Shown: positions 40,594-53,690, counted from the stretch's first letter. The stretch: DNA of 64,000 nucleotides from Xanthomonas bonasiae (GCF_017163705.1 NZ_JAFIWB010000003.1:225929-289928); one strand, 5' to 3'. Program-made: numbers and translations. Notes: generated by a model from the sequence alone, not told the origin.

Positions 40594-43530
40594 TCAGCGC
40601 ACCTCGAACTCGCCGACCAGGATCGTCTCCTTCGCGTCCTTCAGCCGCAGCGTCACCTGCTGGTCGCGCTGCGTGGCGCTGCCCCAGCCGGTGCTCAGTT
40701 GCAGGTGCAAGGTGGTGGCGCCGGTGACCAGCGGCTGGCGGTCGCCGAAGAAGTTCGCCTCCACCTTGTACTTGCCCGGCTTGGCCCGGCGCAGCGAGAA
40801 CTCTTCCGGCCCGTAGCCGCCGGTGAAGTCCTGCGACAGCTGCCCGCCCTGGTAGGTCGAGCGGTGCGCGTAGTAGCAGCGCTCGCCGTTGGGATCGGTC
40901 ACCCACAGGTCCATGTCGCTGTTGTCGCTGTCCCAGTTCAGCACCACGCGCAGGTCCAGCGGCAGGTTGCGCTGCAGGCGCGGGTCGATGAAGGCGGTCT
41001 GCAATGGCCGCTGCGAGCGCGCCACGATCGCGTTCAATTCGTTCAAGGCGATCAGCGCCACGCCGTCGAAGCGGGGGTCCCAGTCGCGTGCGACCACCTG
41101 GTACAGCTGTTCGATCGCGGCCTGCGCGTCGCCACGCGCGGCGTAGGCCAGGCCCAGGTCGCGGAAGCTCTGCGGCTCTTCCTCGCCCAGCCGCAGCACC
41201 TGCTCGAACACCGGCACCGCCAGGTCCGCCCTGCCCGCCTGCAGCAACCGGTAGCCGAGCACGCGCAGCACATGGCGGTTCTCCAGCTGCAGTTCGGCCA
41301 GGTTCGACAGCACGCGCAACGCCAGCTCGCGCTGGCCGCGTTCGAACAGCACGTCGGCCACGTCCAGGTAGAACGCCACGCTCTCGGCATGCGCGGCGCG
41401 CTCGCTCAGGTACAGCGGATAGACCGCCTCCGGCGCGGCGGCACGCAGGCGCCGGGCGTAGGGCGAATCCGGCTGCCACGGCTGCAATGCCAGGGAAATC
41501 GTGGTGGATGCGGGCGCGCCGGCACGCGCATCGGCGTTCGCCGCGTCGCCGTCCGAGGCCGCGACCGCGCCGGTGACGACCACCGCCTCCAGCTCAGCGG
41601 ACTCCGCGGCCGGCATCGGCGCGGCGGGTGCAGGCGGCGGCGCCATGGCCATCGCCGGTGCGGGCCGGGAAACGCCGTCCCGCCGCTCCCGACTGGCGTC
41701 GTGCTCCTCGCGTTGCGGCTTGGGCTGCGGCGGCGCGTTCTTCGGGAACGTGCGCTGCCACCAGGCGACGCGCTGGGCGAAATCCTCGGCGACGCGATCG
41801 ATGCGCTGCTTGCGCTGCTCGCCCTGCGCTTGCTGGCGCTGCGCCTGCGCGCGCGCCACTGCCTCGCGCAGCGCCGCTGGCGGCGCGATGGCGTAGCGCA
41901 CGTAGTCGTCGACGTTCTCCAGCACCAGCAGCGAGGTCTCGGCGCTGACCAGGCCGAAGCGGCTGGCCAGTTGCTGGCGGCGTGCGGCGTCGCCTGTCGG
42001 ATCGGCGGCCAGGCTGCGCAGCATGGCCCGCGCCCAGGCGCCCGGCACCAGCTCGCCCGGCACCGCGCTGGCGTCGCGCAACGGGAGACTCAGGCGGCGC
42101 GTGCTGGCGGCGGTGGCGATCTCCAGGTGCAGCGTCGCATCGGCCGCGAGCAGGCGCCCGGCGATGCGCAGATAGCCGTCGTCGGCGTAGCGCGAATCGG
42201 CGACCAGATCGGCGACGCCCTCGCCCTGCAACGCCACCAGTTCGCCGCCGCGCTGCAGCAGCCGTTCGCTGGCCTGCTGCACGCCATGCACGCCATGCAG
42301 CTCGATCAAGCGGCCGCCGCGCGCTTCCGCCGATGCCGCCAGGCGTGCGGCATCGGCATGGGCACCGGCCGAATCGACCGCGTACAGGCGCTGGCCCGGC
42401 GCCAGCGCCGGCAAGGCCTGCGCGCCGTAGTTGCCCAGGCCATCGCTGAACAACAGATACTCCTGCACATCCGCCACCGGCCGCCAATCGCCCAGCGCGC
42501 TGGCGCCGTCCGGCTGCAGGCCCTGCAGCGTCGCTTTCAACGCGCTCCAGTCGCCGGCGCGCACCTGGAACCGGCGCGGCGCCTCGGCGCGGTCGCGCAG
42601 CACGACCAGATCGACCTGCGCGTTGCCCAGCGCGGCGAAATAGCGCTGCAGCAAGGCCAGTTCGGCGGCAATGTCGCGCTGCCGCGCCGAACCCGATGCA
42701 TCCCACAGCAGGCCGATGCGCTGCGGCAACGGGCGTGCGCCGTGCAGATCGGCGATCGGCAGCAGCGCCTGGAAATAGCGCTGGCCATCGTGGCTGCCGA
42801 CCGCGACGCGCGGATCGCTGGTCGCGCGCAACGACAGCGCCAGTTCCCTGGGCAGTTGCGCGGGCGTGCCCGACCACGCCGCCGCGTAACCGCCGGGCGC
42901 CGGCGACAGGCGCAGGCCCGCAGGCAACGCCGCAGTGTCCACCGGCGCCGCCTGCGTGCTCAACGCCAGGCGCAGCGTCTGGGCGCTGGCCGCATAGCCC
43001 AGCGGCAGCCGCCACTGCCAACCGGCGGCGGTGCGCGGCAGCGACTCGCGATAGACCAGGCGCACGCGGCGGCTGCCGTGCGCGGGAATCGGATAGAGCC
43101 GCAGCTGAAACTGGTTGCCGGCGGTCTGCTCGACCAGGCCCGGGTCCACGCCGCGCCGCTCGATCGCCTCGAACACCTGCCGCCCGCGCGCCTTCGGCAC
43201 CGGCACCGCGTCGCGCATCTGTCCGTCGATGTCCAAGGCGAAGCCGCTGATCTGCTGGCCCTCGCGCAGCGGGAACGCCAGTTGCCCTTCCAGCACGCGC
43301 GCATTGGGGTTGAAGAACAGCAGCTCCACCGTGGTTTCGGCCAGGCCGGCCGCGGCGTGCGCGCTCACCGTCGCCGAGCGCAGCTCGACCGGGCGCTCGC
43401 TGTGATCGGTCTTCAGCAGTGGGGCGAGAAGTTGCCGCTGCGGCGCGGTCTGGGCCAAGGCCGGCACGGCGGCCGCCGACAACAGCGAGAACAACAGCAG
43501 GCACAGGCCTTTGCGCGCGACGTACGGCAT
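40594..43530 (-). CDS. Secreted VIT / vWA-like / TPR / DUF2135 protein
   Basis: A 978-aa exported protein. Visible in order: signal peptide (about 1-27, cleavage near ALAQ), VIT domain (about 45-170), a vWA-like region with a MIDAS-type DASGS (about 288), an Ala/Pro-rich low-complexity linker (about 595-690), TPR-like helices (about 730-840) and a C-terminal DUF2135-type domain (VVLNWDSDNSDMDLWVTDPN, then GYGPEEF and KPGKYKVEANFFG). The linker contains LEAVVVTG, which resembles the TonB box of Xanthomonas TonB-dependent receptors. AAGGAG 7 nt upstream supports the start. It lies between rpfD and recJ, a region where X. campestris carries rpfI; I cannot confirm that identity. The biochemical role is unknown. 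Confidence 0.85.
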   Translation of the reverse strand: MPYVARKGLCLLLFSLLSAAAVPALAQTAPQRQLLAPLLKTDHSERPVELRSATVSAHAAAGLAETTVELLFFNPNARVLEGQLAFPLREGQQISGFALDIDGQMRDAVPVPKARGRQVFEAIERRGVDPGLVEQTAGNQFQLRLYPIPAHGSRRVRLVYRESLPRTAAGWQWRLPLGYAASAQTLRLALSTQAAPVDTAALPAGLRLSPAPGGYAAAWSGTPAQLPRELALSLRATSDPRVAVGSHDGQRYFQALLPIADLHGARPLPQRIGLLWDASGSARQRDIAAELALLQRYFAALGNAQVDLVVLRDRAEAPRRFQVRAGDWSALKATLQGLQPDGASALGDWRPVADVQEYLLFSDGLGNYGAQALPALAPGQRLYAVDSAGAHADAARLAASAEARGGRLIELHGVHGVQQASERLLQRGGELVALQGEGVADLVADSRYADDGYLRIAGRLLAADATLHLEIATAASTRRLSLPLRDASAVPGELVPGAWARAMLRSLAADPTGDAARRQQLASRFGLVSAETSLLVLENVDDYVRYAIAPPAALREAVARAQAQRQQAQGEQRKQRIDRVAEDFAQRVAWWQRTFPKNAPPQPKPQREEHDASRERRDGVSRPAPAMAMAPPPAPAAPMPAAESAELEAVVVTGAVAASDGDAANADARAGAPASTTISLALQPWQPDSPYARRLRAAAPEAVYPLYLSERAAHAESVAFYLDVADVLFERGQRELALRVLSNLAELQLENRHVLRVLGYRLLQAGRADLAVPVFEQVLRLGEEEPQSFRDLGLAYAARGDAQAAIEQLYQVVARDWDPRFDGVALIALNELNAIVARSQRPLQTAFIDPRLQRNLPLDLRVVLNWDSDNSDMDLWVTDPNGERCYYAHRSTYQGGQLSQDFTGGYGPEEFSLRRAKPGKYKVEANFFGDRQPLVTGATTLHLQLSTGWGSATQRDQQVTLRLKDAKETILVGEFEVR

Positions 43531-43851
43531 GGATCACTCCTTGATGGGACGGTACAGCTTGAACGTCCGGTGCGGCGCAGCGGGGTTATCCGGAATCTTC
43601 GCGCGGTGTGCTCGGGCCGCTGAGTCTTGTATCGATGCGGCTGATCCCATCTTCACCCAAGCCGTCTGCGGGGGAGAGAGGCTGGCTGTTCCCTTCTCCC
43701 GTCGGGACCATGGCCCCCTTTTCGGGGGAAGGTGGCCCGCAGGGCCGGATGAGGGTCCGGGCGCAGCCTCGTGTACCCAATTCTGCGAGTCGCTTTCGCG
43801 CCGTACCCTCACCCCAACCCCTCTCCCGAGGGGAGAGGGGCCAAGGATGGA
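43531..43851. other. Repeat-rich intergenic region
   Basis: A 321-nt gap between recJ and the VIT protein gene, both on the minus strand. Besides the 94-nt repeat at 43747-43840 it holds related GC-rich dyads such as TTCTCCCGTCGGGA and GGCCCGCAGGGCC. No coding signal was found. Confidence 0.75.
43747..43840. repeat. Dispersed 94-nt intergenic repeat, copy B
   Basis: Same length and orientation as copy A at 23374-23467, with small compensating indels. The 3' half, from GTACCCTCACCCCAACCCCT onward, is nearly identical in both. Confidence 0.8.
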
Positions 43852-45582
43852 TCAGCCCGACAGACTCCGGCAGTGCTCCACCACCAGTTGCACCGCGTCG
43901 CCGCCGCGGTAGTCGTCGGCGACCAGGCGGTAGGCGATGTGCACGCGGCGGCCGGGTTCGTCGCCGCGCCACCCGTTGAAATGGATCGCGTTCAATGGCT
44001 CGCCGCGGCCGGCGCAGCGCAGGCTCAGCTTGAGGTGGCGCTCCTTCAGCAGGCGCCACTGCAGCACCTCGAACTCGCCGTCGAACAGCGGCTCGGGGAA
44101 GCCCTGTCCCCATGGCCCGGCCAGGCGCAGCGCCTCGGCGTGGCGATGGTCCAGCTCGTGCGGATCCAGTGCGCCGTCGCTGAGCAGTTCGGCCTGCAGC
44201 AGCGCCGCGTCCAGGCTGGCCAGCGCATGCTCGCGGAACAGCTGTTCGAACTCGGCCAGCGCGGCCTGCGGCAGGCTCAGGCCCGCGGCCATCGCATGGC
44301 CGCCGAACTTGTCCATCAATCCGGGCCGGCGCGCCTCCACCGCGGCCATCGCGTCGCGGATATGGAAGCCGGGAATCGAGCGCGCCGAGCCGCGCAACTG
44401 GTCGCTGCCCGGCTCGGCCGGGGCGAAGGCGATCACCGGGCGATGCAGGCGGTCCTTCATCTTCGAGGCGACCAGGCCGATCACGCCCGGATGCCAGTCG
44501 GCATCGAACAGGCACACCGCCACCGGTGGCGCGTCCGGCGCGGCCAGCAGCGCCTGCGCCACCGTGGCCTCGGCCTCGTCGGTCATCTGCTGCTGCACCG
44601 CGCGGCGCTCGCCGTTGATCTGTTCCAGCGTGGCGGCGATCTCGCGCGCCTGCTGCGGGTCCTCGCACAGCAGCAGCTCGATGCCCAGCGCCATGTCCTC
44701 GAGCCGGCCGGCGGCGTTGAGCCGCGGCGCCAGCGCGAAACCGATGTCGCTGGCGCTGAGCCGCGCCGGATCGCGGCCGCTGGCTTCGATCAGGGCGCGC
44801 AGGCCGATGCAGCCGTCGCCGCGCTGCAGGCGGCGCAGCCCGGCCGACACCAGCGCGCGATTGTTGGTGTCCAGCGGCACCAGGTCGGCGACGGTGCCGA
44901 CCGCGACCAGGTCCAGCAACACCGTCAGATCCGGCGCCTGGGTCGCGAACGCACCGCGCTCGCGCAGGTGCCGGCGCAACGCCAGCAACACGTAGAAGAT
45001 CACCCCGACGCCGGCCAGCATCTTGCTCGGGAACGCGTCGCCGGCCAGGTTCGGATCGACGATCGCGTCGGCCGGCGGCAGCACGCTGCCCGGCAAGTGG
45101 TGGTCGGTGACCAGCACCTGCCAGCCCAGCGCCTTGGCCGCGGCGACGCCGGCATGGCAGGCGATGCCGTGGTCGACGGTGACCAGCAGGTCCGGCTGCA
45201 GCGGCGCCAGCTCGGCGACCAGCGCCGGCGACAGGCCGTAGCCGTGCACCATGCGGTTCGGCACCGCGTGCAGCACCTGCGCGGCGCCGAGCAGGCGCAG
45301 CCCGCGCACCGCGACCGCGCAGGCGGTGGCGCCGTCGCAATCGAAATCGCCGACGACCAGGATCCGTTTGCCGGCGGCGATCGCGGCGGCAAGCAGCGCG
45401 ACCGCCGCGTCGATGCCGCTCAGCGCATCCGGCGGCAGCAGCTGCGCCAGCTTCGGCTGCGCCAGGCTGGCGTCGTGGGCGCCGCGCGCGGTGTAGATGC
45501 GGCGCAGCAGCGGCAGCACGCTGTCCGTCCACGGCCCACCCTCGGCGGCCGGCCGCCGGGTGATGCGCAGCGGCGGACTCAT
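43852..45582 (-). CDS. recJ: Single-stranded-DNA-specific exonuclease RecJ
   Basis: A 5'-3' ssDNA exonuclease of recombination and repair. The 576-aa product has the DHH phosphoesterase motifs VGDFDCDGATA, VTVDHG and TDHHLPG, and the DHHA1 motif KFGGHAMAAG, followed by the OB-like C-terminal domain. It starts inside the rpfE stop codon (ATGA overlap), the last gene of the carA-to-recJ operon. The recJ-rpfE-greA order is that of the X. campestris rpf region. Confidence 0.96.
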   Translation of the reverse strand: MSPPLRITRRPAAEGGPWTDSVLPLLRRIYTARGAHDASLAQPKLAQLLPPDALSGIDAAVALLAAAIAAGKRILVVGDFDCDGATACAVAVRGLRLLGAAQVLHAVPNRMVHGYGLSPALVAELAPLQPDLLVTVDHGIACHAGVAAAKALGWQVLVTDHHLPGSVLPPADAIVDPNLAGDAFPSKMLAGVGVIFYVLLALRRHLRERGAFATQAPDLTVLLDLVAVGTVADLVPLDTNNRALVSAGLRRLQRGDGCIGLRALIEASGRDPARLSASDIGFALAPRLNAAGRLEDMALGIELLLCEDPQQAREIAATLEQINGERRAVQQQMTDEAEATVAQALLAAPDAPPVAVCLFDADWHPGVIGLVASKMKDRLHRPVIAFAPAEPGSDQLRGSARSIPGFHIRDAMAAVEARRPGLMDKFGGHAMAAGLSLPQAALAEFEQLFREHALASLDAALLQAELLSDGALDPHELDHRHAEALRLAGPWGQGFPEPLFDGEFEVLQWRLLKERHLKLSLRCAGRGEPLNAIHFNGWRGDEPGRRVHIAYRLVADDYRGGDAVQLVVEHCRSLSG

Positions 45583-46499
45583 GCGTCCAGGCGCGCCAGC
45601 GGCCGCCGCCAGAAGCGCCAGCGCTGCTCGCGCTCGATCCGGAAACGGGTGCCGTCCTCGAAATCCAGCAGCAGTTGCTGCAGTTCGCCCAGGCGCAGCG
45701 CTTCGAGCAGCGGCTGCATCACCTCGCCGACGAACTGCTCGGGCGCGCGCAGCTGGCGCAGATCGACCAGCGCATCGACGCGCGGCGTTTGCCCGGCGTC
45801 GATGCCGGCGGCCTGGGTCAGCGCGCGCAGCAGCGGCTCGCGGCTGCGCACCTGCGCATGCGCGCTGGTCACCGTGGCCGGCAACGCGCCGCCGCCCCAG
45901 AACCACAGCGAGTTGATCGCCGGCTGCCCGCGCGCACTGCGTTCGCGGTTCCACGGATGCTGGTGCAGCAGCACCTGCGCCTCGGTCAGCAGCGCCCGCC
46001 AGCGGCGCCCGCCCTCGCCCTGCGGCAGATGGTCGAACAGATCGGCGCCGAGTACCTGCGCCGGTGCGGCGAACGTGGGCAGCACGCTGTCCGCCGCCAG
46101 GCGCAGATACCAGCGGGTGGGTTCCGGCGCGTCCAGGACCAGGCCGGCCTCCACGAACAGGTCCTGCAGCGACGGCAGCAGCGCGGCCAGGTCGATGGCG
46201 TCGATCGCGAGCATGTCGCCGTGCGCCATCAGCCGCGCGCCCTGCATGTCCGGCACCACATAGGCCGGATCGGCGCGCAGCCACACGGCGTCGCCGGCGT
46301 CGCCGGCGTCCAGCTGGCGGGTCAACGCCGCCACCGGCCATTGCCCGGGCGGCAGCGTGAAATGGCGGCGCAACTGCGCTTCGGAACCGGGCTCCAGGCG
46401 CTCGCGGTCGGCGCGGCCGAACGCCCGCGCCACCTCGCCGGTCAGCGCCGCAGCGGCCAGGCGCGCGCGCTCCGGCAACAACAAGGTGGCGACCGCCAC
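45579..46499 (-). CDS. rpfE: RpfE regulatory protein
   Basis: A 306-aa cytoplasmic protein with no recognisable catalytic motif. Homologues in Xanthomonas are annotated as RpfE or as a phosphoglycerate-mutase-like protein, and rpfE mutants of X. campestris are reported to be altered in exopolysaccharide and extracellular enzymes. A distinctive segment is SLWFWGGGALP at about residue 200. The most likely start is the GTG at 46499, 4 nt after the greA stop; in-frame ATG codons further upstream lie inside greA. Its stop overlaps the recJ start. The identity is inferred from position and general pattern. Confidence 0.85.
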   Translation of the reverse strand: MAVATLLLPERARLAAAALTGEVARAFGRADRERLEPGSEAQLRRHFTLPPGQWPVAALTRQLDAGDAGDAVWLRADPAYVVPDMQGARLMAHGDMLAIDAIDLAALLPSLQDLFVEAGLVLDAPEPTRWYLRLAADSVLPTFAAPAQVLGADLFDHLPQGEGGRRWRALLTEAQVLLHQHPWNRERSARGQPAINSLWFWGGGALPATVTSAHAQVRSREPLLRALTQAAGIDAGQTPRVDALVDLRQLRAPEQFVGEVMQPLLEALRLGELQQLLLDFEDGTRFRIEREQRWRFWRRPLARLDA

Positions 46500-46503
46500 G
46501 ACG

Positions 46504-46976
46504 TCAGCCGACGTATTCGACGCTGACGATCTCGTACTCGCGACGGCCGGCCGGGGCGTCGATGCTGACACTGTCGCCTTCCAGCTTGCCGATCAGCGCG
46601 CGCGCCAGCGGCGAGGAGATCGCGATCAGGCCCAGCTTGATGTCCGCTTCCAGATCGCCGACCAGCTGGTAGCGCTTCTCTTCGTCGTTTTCCACGTCGG
46701 CCAGGGTCACGGTCGCGCCGAACACCACCTTGCTGCCGACCGCCAGCTTGCTGACGTCGATGATCTCGGCATGCGACAGCTCGCTCTCCAGCTGCTTGAT
46801 GCGGCCTTCGATGAAGCTCTGCTGCTCGCGCGCGGCGTGGTACTCGGCGTTTTCCTTCAGGTCGCCGTGCGCGCGCGCCTCGGCGATCGCGGCGATGACC
46901 TGCGGCCGCTTGACCGACTTCAACTGGTCCAGTTCCTCGCGCAAACGCAGCGCGCCTTGCATGGTGATCGGGGCTC

Positions 46977-46980
<4 letters not shown>
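46504..46980 (-). CDS. greA: Transcription elongation factor GreA
   Basis: Rescues backtracked RNA polymerase by stimulating transcript cleavage. From the GTG at 46980 the product is 158 aa, the same as E. coli GreA, with the coiled-coil tip acidic residues in [15 protein letters not shown] intact and a C-terminal globular domain. The GTG overlaps the carB TGA as GTGA; the next ATG lies six codons downstream and would trim the N-terminus. Translation is thus coupled to carB. Confidence 0.96.
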
Positions 46981-50219
<3,239 letters not shown>

Positions 50220-50227
50220 GGGGATTC

Positions 50228-50671
50228 TCAGTAAAGTCGGTCCTGCCACGCCGCGGGGGCGCGCCAGGTGATCTGGTCGGACGATCGGGCGTCGATCGCA
50301 CCATGGTCGACCGCGGCGCGAACCTCGCGCTGCATCGCGGCCCAGCTGGGAGCGGCGGCGCCGATGCGCGCGCCGATCCGGTTGTTGTGGGCATCCATCG
50401 CCCGGCTCGCGTTGCCGCGCCCGTCGCGCTCCATCACCGCCGTCACCCAGTCCACGCAACGCGGCGACAGGGTGTAGGCGACGATGGCGCTGGCCAGGCT
50501 GTGGCGATACGCATCGGCCGGGCCGTTGCGCCCGCCGGGCAGCCCGGCGCCGAGCCACTGCGCGTAGACCGCGACCAGCACGAACAGCGGATACGCCGCG
50601 AGCGCCAGCAACGCCAATACGCCCCAACGCCAGCGGCGTGGACGCAGCGACGGCGCCAGCGCGGCGCTCAT
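50228..50671 (-). CDS. Small membrane protein between carA and carB (DUF6973-like)
   Basis: A 147-aa protein with one N-terminal hydrophobic segment (about residues 17-38) and a polar domain. [16 protein letters not shown] and, about 40 residues later, [13 protein letters not shown] resemble the conserved His and Asn-Asn-x-x-Gly positions of DUF6973 proteins; that match is from memory. Its ATG overlaps the carA stop by one base (TGATG) and its stop lies 8 nt before carB, so its translation is coupled to both carbamoyl-phosphate synthase subunits. A metabolic role is not implied by the sequence. Function unknown. Confidence 0.85.
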   Translation of the reverse strand: MSAALAPSLRPRRWRWGVLALLALAAYPLFVLVAVYAQWLGAGLPGGRNGPADAYRHSLASAIVAYTLSPRCVDWVTAVMERDGRGNASRAMDAHNNRIGARIGAAAPSWAAMQREVRAAVDHGAIDARSSDQITWRAPAAWQDRLY

Positions 50672-51795
50672 CAGGCGGCGGCCGCCATCAGCGCGGTGAA
50701 GCGATCGAACAGCGGCGCCACGTCGCGCGGGCCGGGCGAGGCTTCCGGGTGGCCCTGGAAGCTGAAGGCCGGCGCGTCGGTCAGTTCGATGCCCTGGTTG
50801 GTGCCGTCGAACAGCGAGCGGTGGGTCACCCGCACGTTGGCCGGCAGCGACGCTTCGTCCACCGCGAAGCCGTGGTTCTGCGAGGTGATCATCACCCGGC
50901 CGCTGTCCAGGTCCTGCACCGGGTGGTTGGCGCCGTGGTGGCCATGGCCCATCTTCAGGGTCTGCGCGCCGGCGGCCAGCGCCAGCAGCTGGTGGCCCAG
51001 GCAGATGCCGAAGGTCGGGATCTTCCTGGCCACGATTTCCTTGATCGCCGCGATCGCGTAGTCGCACGGCGCCGGATCGCCCGGGCCGTTGGACAGGAAC
51101 ACGCCGTCCGGCTGCATCGCCAGCACCTCGGCGGCAGGCGTCTGCGCCGGCACCACGGTGACCTCGCAACCGCGCTCGGCGAGCATGCGCAGGATGTTGA
51201 GCTTCACGCCGTAGTCGTAGGCCACCACCTTGTATTTCGGTGCGGCCTGGGCGAACGCGTTGCTGTCCAGATCGAGCTGGCCGTCGCGCCACGGATAGGC
51301 CTTGCCGGTGGAGACCACCTTGGCCAGGTCCATGCCCTTGAGCCCGGGAAACTTGCGCGCCGCTTCCAGCGCGGTGTCCACGTTCACTTCGCCGGCCATC
51401 ACCGCGCCGTTCTGCGATCCCTTCTCGCGCAGGATGCGGGTCAGCTTGCGGGTATCGATGCCGGCGATGGCGACCACGCCGCGCTGGATCAGCCAGTCCG
51501 GCAGCGATACCTGGCTGCGCCAGTTGCTGGGACGGCGCGGCACGCTGCGCACGATCAGCCCGGCCGACCAGACCTGGGCGGCTTCGTCGTCCTGGTCGGT
51601 GCAGCCGGTGTTGCCGATATGCGGGTACGTCAGGGTGACCAGCTGACGGGCATAGGAGGGATCGGTGAGGATCTCCTGGTAGCCGGTCATCGCGGTGTTG
51701 AACACCACTTCGCCGACGGACAGGCCGGCGGCGCCTACGGATTCGCCCTCGAACACGGTGCCGTCTTCAAGGACAAGGATTGCGGGTTGAGTCAC
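50671..51795 (-). CDS. carA: Carbamoyl-phosphate synthase small subunit (glutaminase)
   Basis: Hydrolyses glutamine and channels ammonia to CarB. From the GTG at 51795 the product is 374 aa, starting [16 protein letters not shown] after the initiator, the usual N-terminus. The class I glutaminase triad is present: Cys in [10 protein letters not shown], His and Glu in GHPEASPGP. An alternative in-frame ATG at 51834 adds 13 atypical residues. It heads the six-gene run carA, membrane protein, carB, greA, rpfE, recJ. Confidence 0.97.
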   Translation of the reverse strand: MTQPAILVLEDGTVFEGESVGAAGLSVGEVVFNTAMTGYQEILTDPSYARQLVTLTYPHIGNTGCTDQDDEAAQVWSAGLIVRSVPRRPSNWRSQVSLPDWLIQRGVVAIAGIDTRKLTRILREKGSQNGAVMAGEVNVDTALEAARKFPGLKGMDLAKVVSTGKAYPWRDGQLDLDSNAFAQAAPKYKVVAYDYGVKLNILRMLAERGCEVTVVPAQTPAAEVLAMQPDGVFLSNGPGDPAPCDYAIAAIKEIVARKIPTFGICLGHQLLALAAGAQTLKMGHGHHGANHPVQDLDSGRVMITSQNHGFAVDEASLPANVRVTHRSLFDGTNQGIELTDAPAFSFQGHPEASPGPRDVAPLFDRFTALMAAAA

Positions 51796-51956
51796 GGGGT
51801 TCGCCTTGGGGAGAGAGGAACCCTGCCCCACCAACTTGCGGCTGCAAGAAACCGCGAACTCGGCGCTTCTCCGGGTCCGTGGCGATGGGTAACAGGCGAG
51901 CGAGAATTGTACCGACGCGGACCTGTCCGCGCCAGACGTTTATGTGAAAGCGCCGT

Positions 51957-52673
51957 TCAGCCGAGCAGATCGCGCAGCCGGTAGGCCCCGGGCGCGCGGC
52001 CCGGCAGGCGCGCGGCGGCATGCAGCGCGCCGCGGGCGAAGATGTCGCGGTTGCTGGCGCGGTGCACCAGTTCCACCCGCTCGCCGAGCCCGGCGAACTG
52101 CACCAGGTGTTCGCCGACGATGTCGCCGGCGCGCAGGCTGGCGTAGCGCGGCTGCGCGCCGCCATGCGCGGCGGCCTCGCCCAGGGTCAGCGCGGTGCCG
52201 GACGGCGCGTCCTGCTTGTGCACGTGGTGCGATTCGACGATGTCGCAGTCCCAGCCCGGCAGCGCCGCGGCGGCGCGTTCCACCAGGTCGTTCAGCACCG
52301 CCACGCCGAGGCTGAAGTTGGACGCCCAGATCAGCGGGATGCCCGCCGCCGCGTCGGCCAGTGCCTGCCGCTGCGCCGCGTCCAGGCCGGTGGTGCCGGA
52401 CACCAGCGCCGCGCCGCGCGCCACGCACAGCGCCAGCACCGGGTCGAAGCCCTGCGGCAGGCTGAAATCCACCGCCACGTCGAACGCCGGCGCGCCGTTC
52501 AGCTCGGCCGCGGCGAAGTACGGCACCCCGTCGACCACCCGCTGCGCCGGCGCACGCCGGATCACCGCCCCCACCACCTGCAGCGCCGGGTCCTGCGCCG
52601 CCAGGCGCAACAGCGCCTGGCCCATGCGGCCGGATGCACCATGAATCAACACACGTACGGGGGAAGTCGTCAT
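51957..52673 (-). CDS. dapB: 4-hydroxy-tetrahydrodipicolinate reductase
   Basis: NAD(P)H-dependent step of lysine and diaminopimelate synthesis. The 238-aa product has the Rossmann motif IHGASGRMGQ and the catalytic/substrate segment ESHHVHKQDAPSGTAL, plus ASNFSLGV. It is about 35 residues shorter than E. coli DapB but complete at both ends. It lies 161 nt upstream of carA in the same direction; the separate gap suggests carA may have its own promoter. Confidence 0.96.
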   Translation of the reverse strand: MTTSPVRVLIHGASGRMGQALLRLAAQDPALQVVGAVIRRAPAQRVVDGVPYFAAAELNGAPAFDVAVDFSLPQGFDPVLALCVARGAALVSGTTGLDAAQRQALADAAAGIPLIWASNFSLGVAVLNDLVERAAAALPGWDCDIVESHHVHKQDAPSGTALTLGEAAAHGGAQPRYASLRAGDIVGEHLVQFAGLGERVELVHRASNRDIFARGALHAAARLPGRAPGAYRLRDLLG

Positions 52674-52794
52674 CGCACAAGGCTAGCGGTTTGTCGCGAT
52701 CCGCGACAGGGGTGCGGCGCCGTGGCGTTGGTCGGCAACGCAGGCGGGTCGAGCGTTGACGGCATCCGGCAACGGAAGGTCTACCGTCCCGTTC

Positions 52795-52818
52795 ATCGCG
52801 ACTGCAGTCGCTCCCACA
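52795..52818. repeat. Single degenerate arm of the REP-like palindrome
   Basis: Read on the minus strand this is TGTGGGAGCGACTGCAGTCG with CGAT after it, related to the arms at 5663-5737 and 23223-23291. No well-paired second arm is present. It is the only feature seen in the 284-nt gap upstream of dapB. Confidence 0.5.
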
Positions 52819-52957
52819 ACGGTCTTGTGGCTCTCCTACAGGGGCTTGCGGACAGCGGGCTGGGCGCACTGTGGAAGGACTGCAGACCCGACACCATTCA
52901 ACCCTGGAAGGTCCGCGGTTCCGCTGGTCGCCGCCGCTGGCCCTGCGGTTGAGCGCC

Positions 52958-53668
52958 CTACTCGGCCGCCGGCTGCCCCAGCAGGCGCTTGTCCCAGCAC
53001 TCGACCTCGCGCTGGGCCAGGCGCCGCTCGAACAGCACGCGCCAGTTCGGCACCAGCGGCAGTTCCAGCACCTGCTCCAGCTGCGCCGGATCCACCTCGC
53101 GCCGATACAGCAGTTGGATCAGGCGGGCCAGCGACCAGTCCGGATGGGGCCGCTCCAGCAGGGTCAGGCGATCGCCGGCGGCGACCTCGCCCGGCTGCAG
53201 CACGCGGTAATACCAGCCGGTGCGGCCGCTTTCCTGCACGCGCCGCGCCAGCGTGGCCACGCCGAAGCGGTCGGACAGCTTCCAGCACGGCTGCCGCGAC
53301 TGCGAAACCTCGACCAGCGCCGTGCCCAGCCGCAGCCGGTCGCCCAGGCACAGGTCGGCCTCGGTGGCGCCGAGCGTGCTGAGGTTCTCGCCGAATGCGC
53401 CCGGCGCCTCCAGCAAGGCATGCGCACCCAGTTCCTGGCGCCAGGCCGCGTAGTGGTCGCGCGGATAGTGGTGCAACGCCTTGTCCGGGCCGCCGTGCAC
53501 GCGGCGGTCGCCCTGCTCGTCCAGTTCCAGGCCGTCGATGCCGATCCGCAACCGCCCCGGCAGCGGCCGCTTGGCGATCGCGCTGCGGCTGCCGGGCCGG
53601 GTGAACGCCTGCGCACGGCCGACCAGCACCGCGTCCACGCCCAGGTCCAATGCCGCAGCCGAGTGCAT
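52958..53668 (-). CDS. yiiM: MOSC-domain protein, YiiM family
   Basis: A 236-aa molybdenum-cofactor-sulfurase C-terminal (MOSC) protein of the YiiM type, with the 3-alpha domain at the end. E. coli YiiM contributes to resistance to N-hydroxylated base analogues through molybdenum chemistry. Characteristic segments are VHGGPDKALHHYPRDHY, GAFGENLST and SQSRQPCWKL with the conserved Cys. The start at 53668 gives the normal length. It lies 22 nt downstream of the aminotransferase gene and is probably co-transcribed with it. Confidence 0.9.
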   Translation of the reverse strand: MHSAAALDLGVDAVLVGRAQAFTRPGSRSAIAKRPLPGRLRIGIDGLELDEQGDRRVHGGPDKALHHYPRDHYAAWRQELGAHALLEAPGAFGENLSTLGATEADLCLGDRLRLGTALVEVSQSRQPCWKLSDRFGVATLARRVQESGRTGWYYRVLQPGEVAAGDRLTLLERPHPDWSLARLIQLLYRREVDPAQLEQVLELPLVPNWRVLFERRLAQREVECWDKRLLGQPAAE

Positions 53669-53690
53669 GCGCAGGCGTCCGGGTGCCGGA

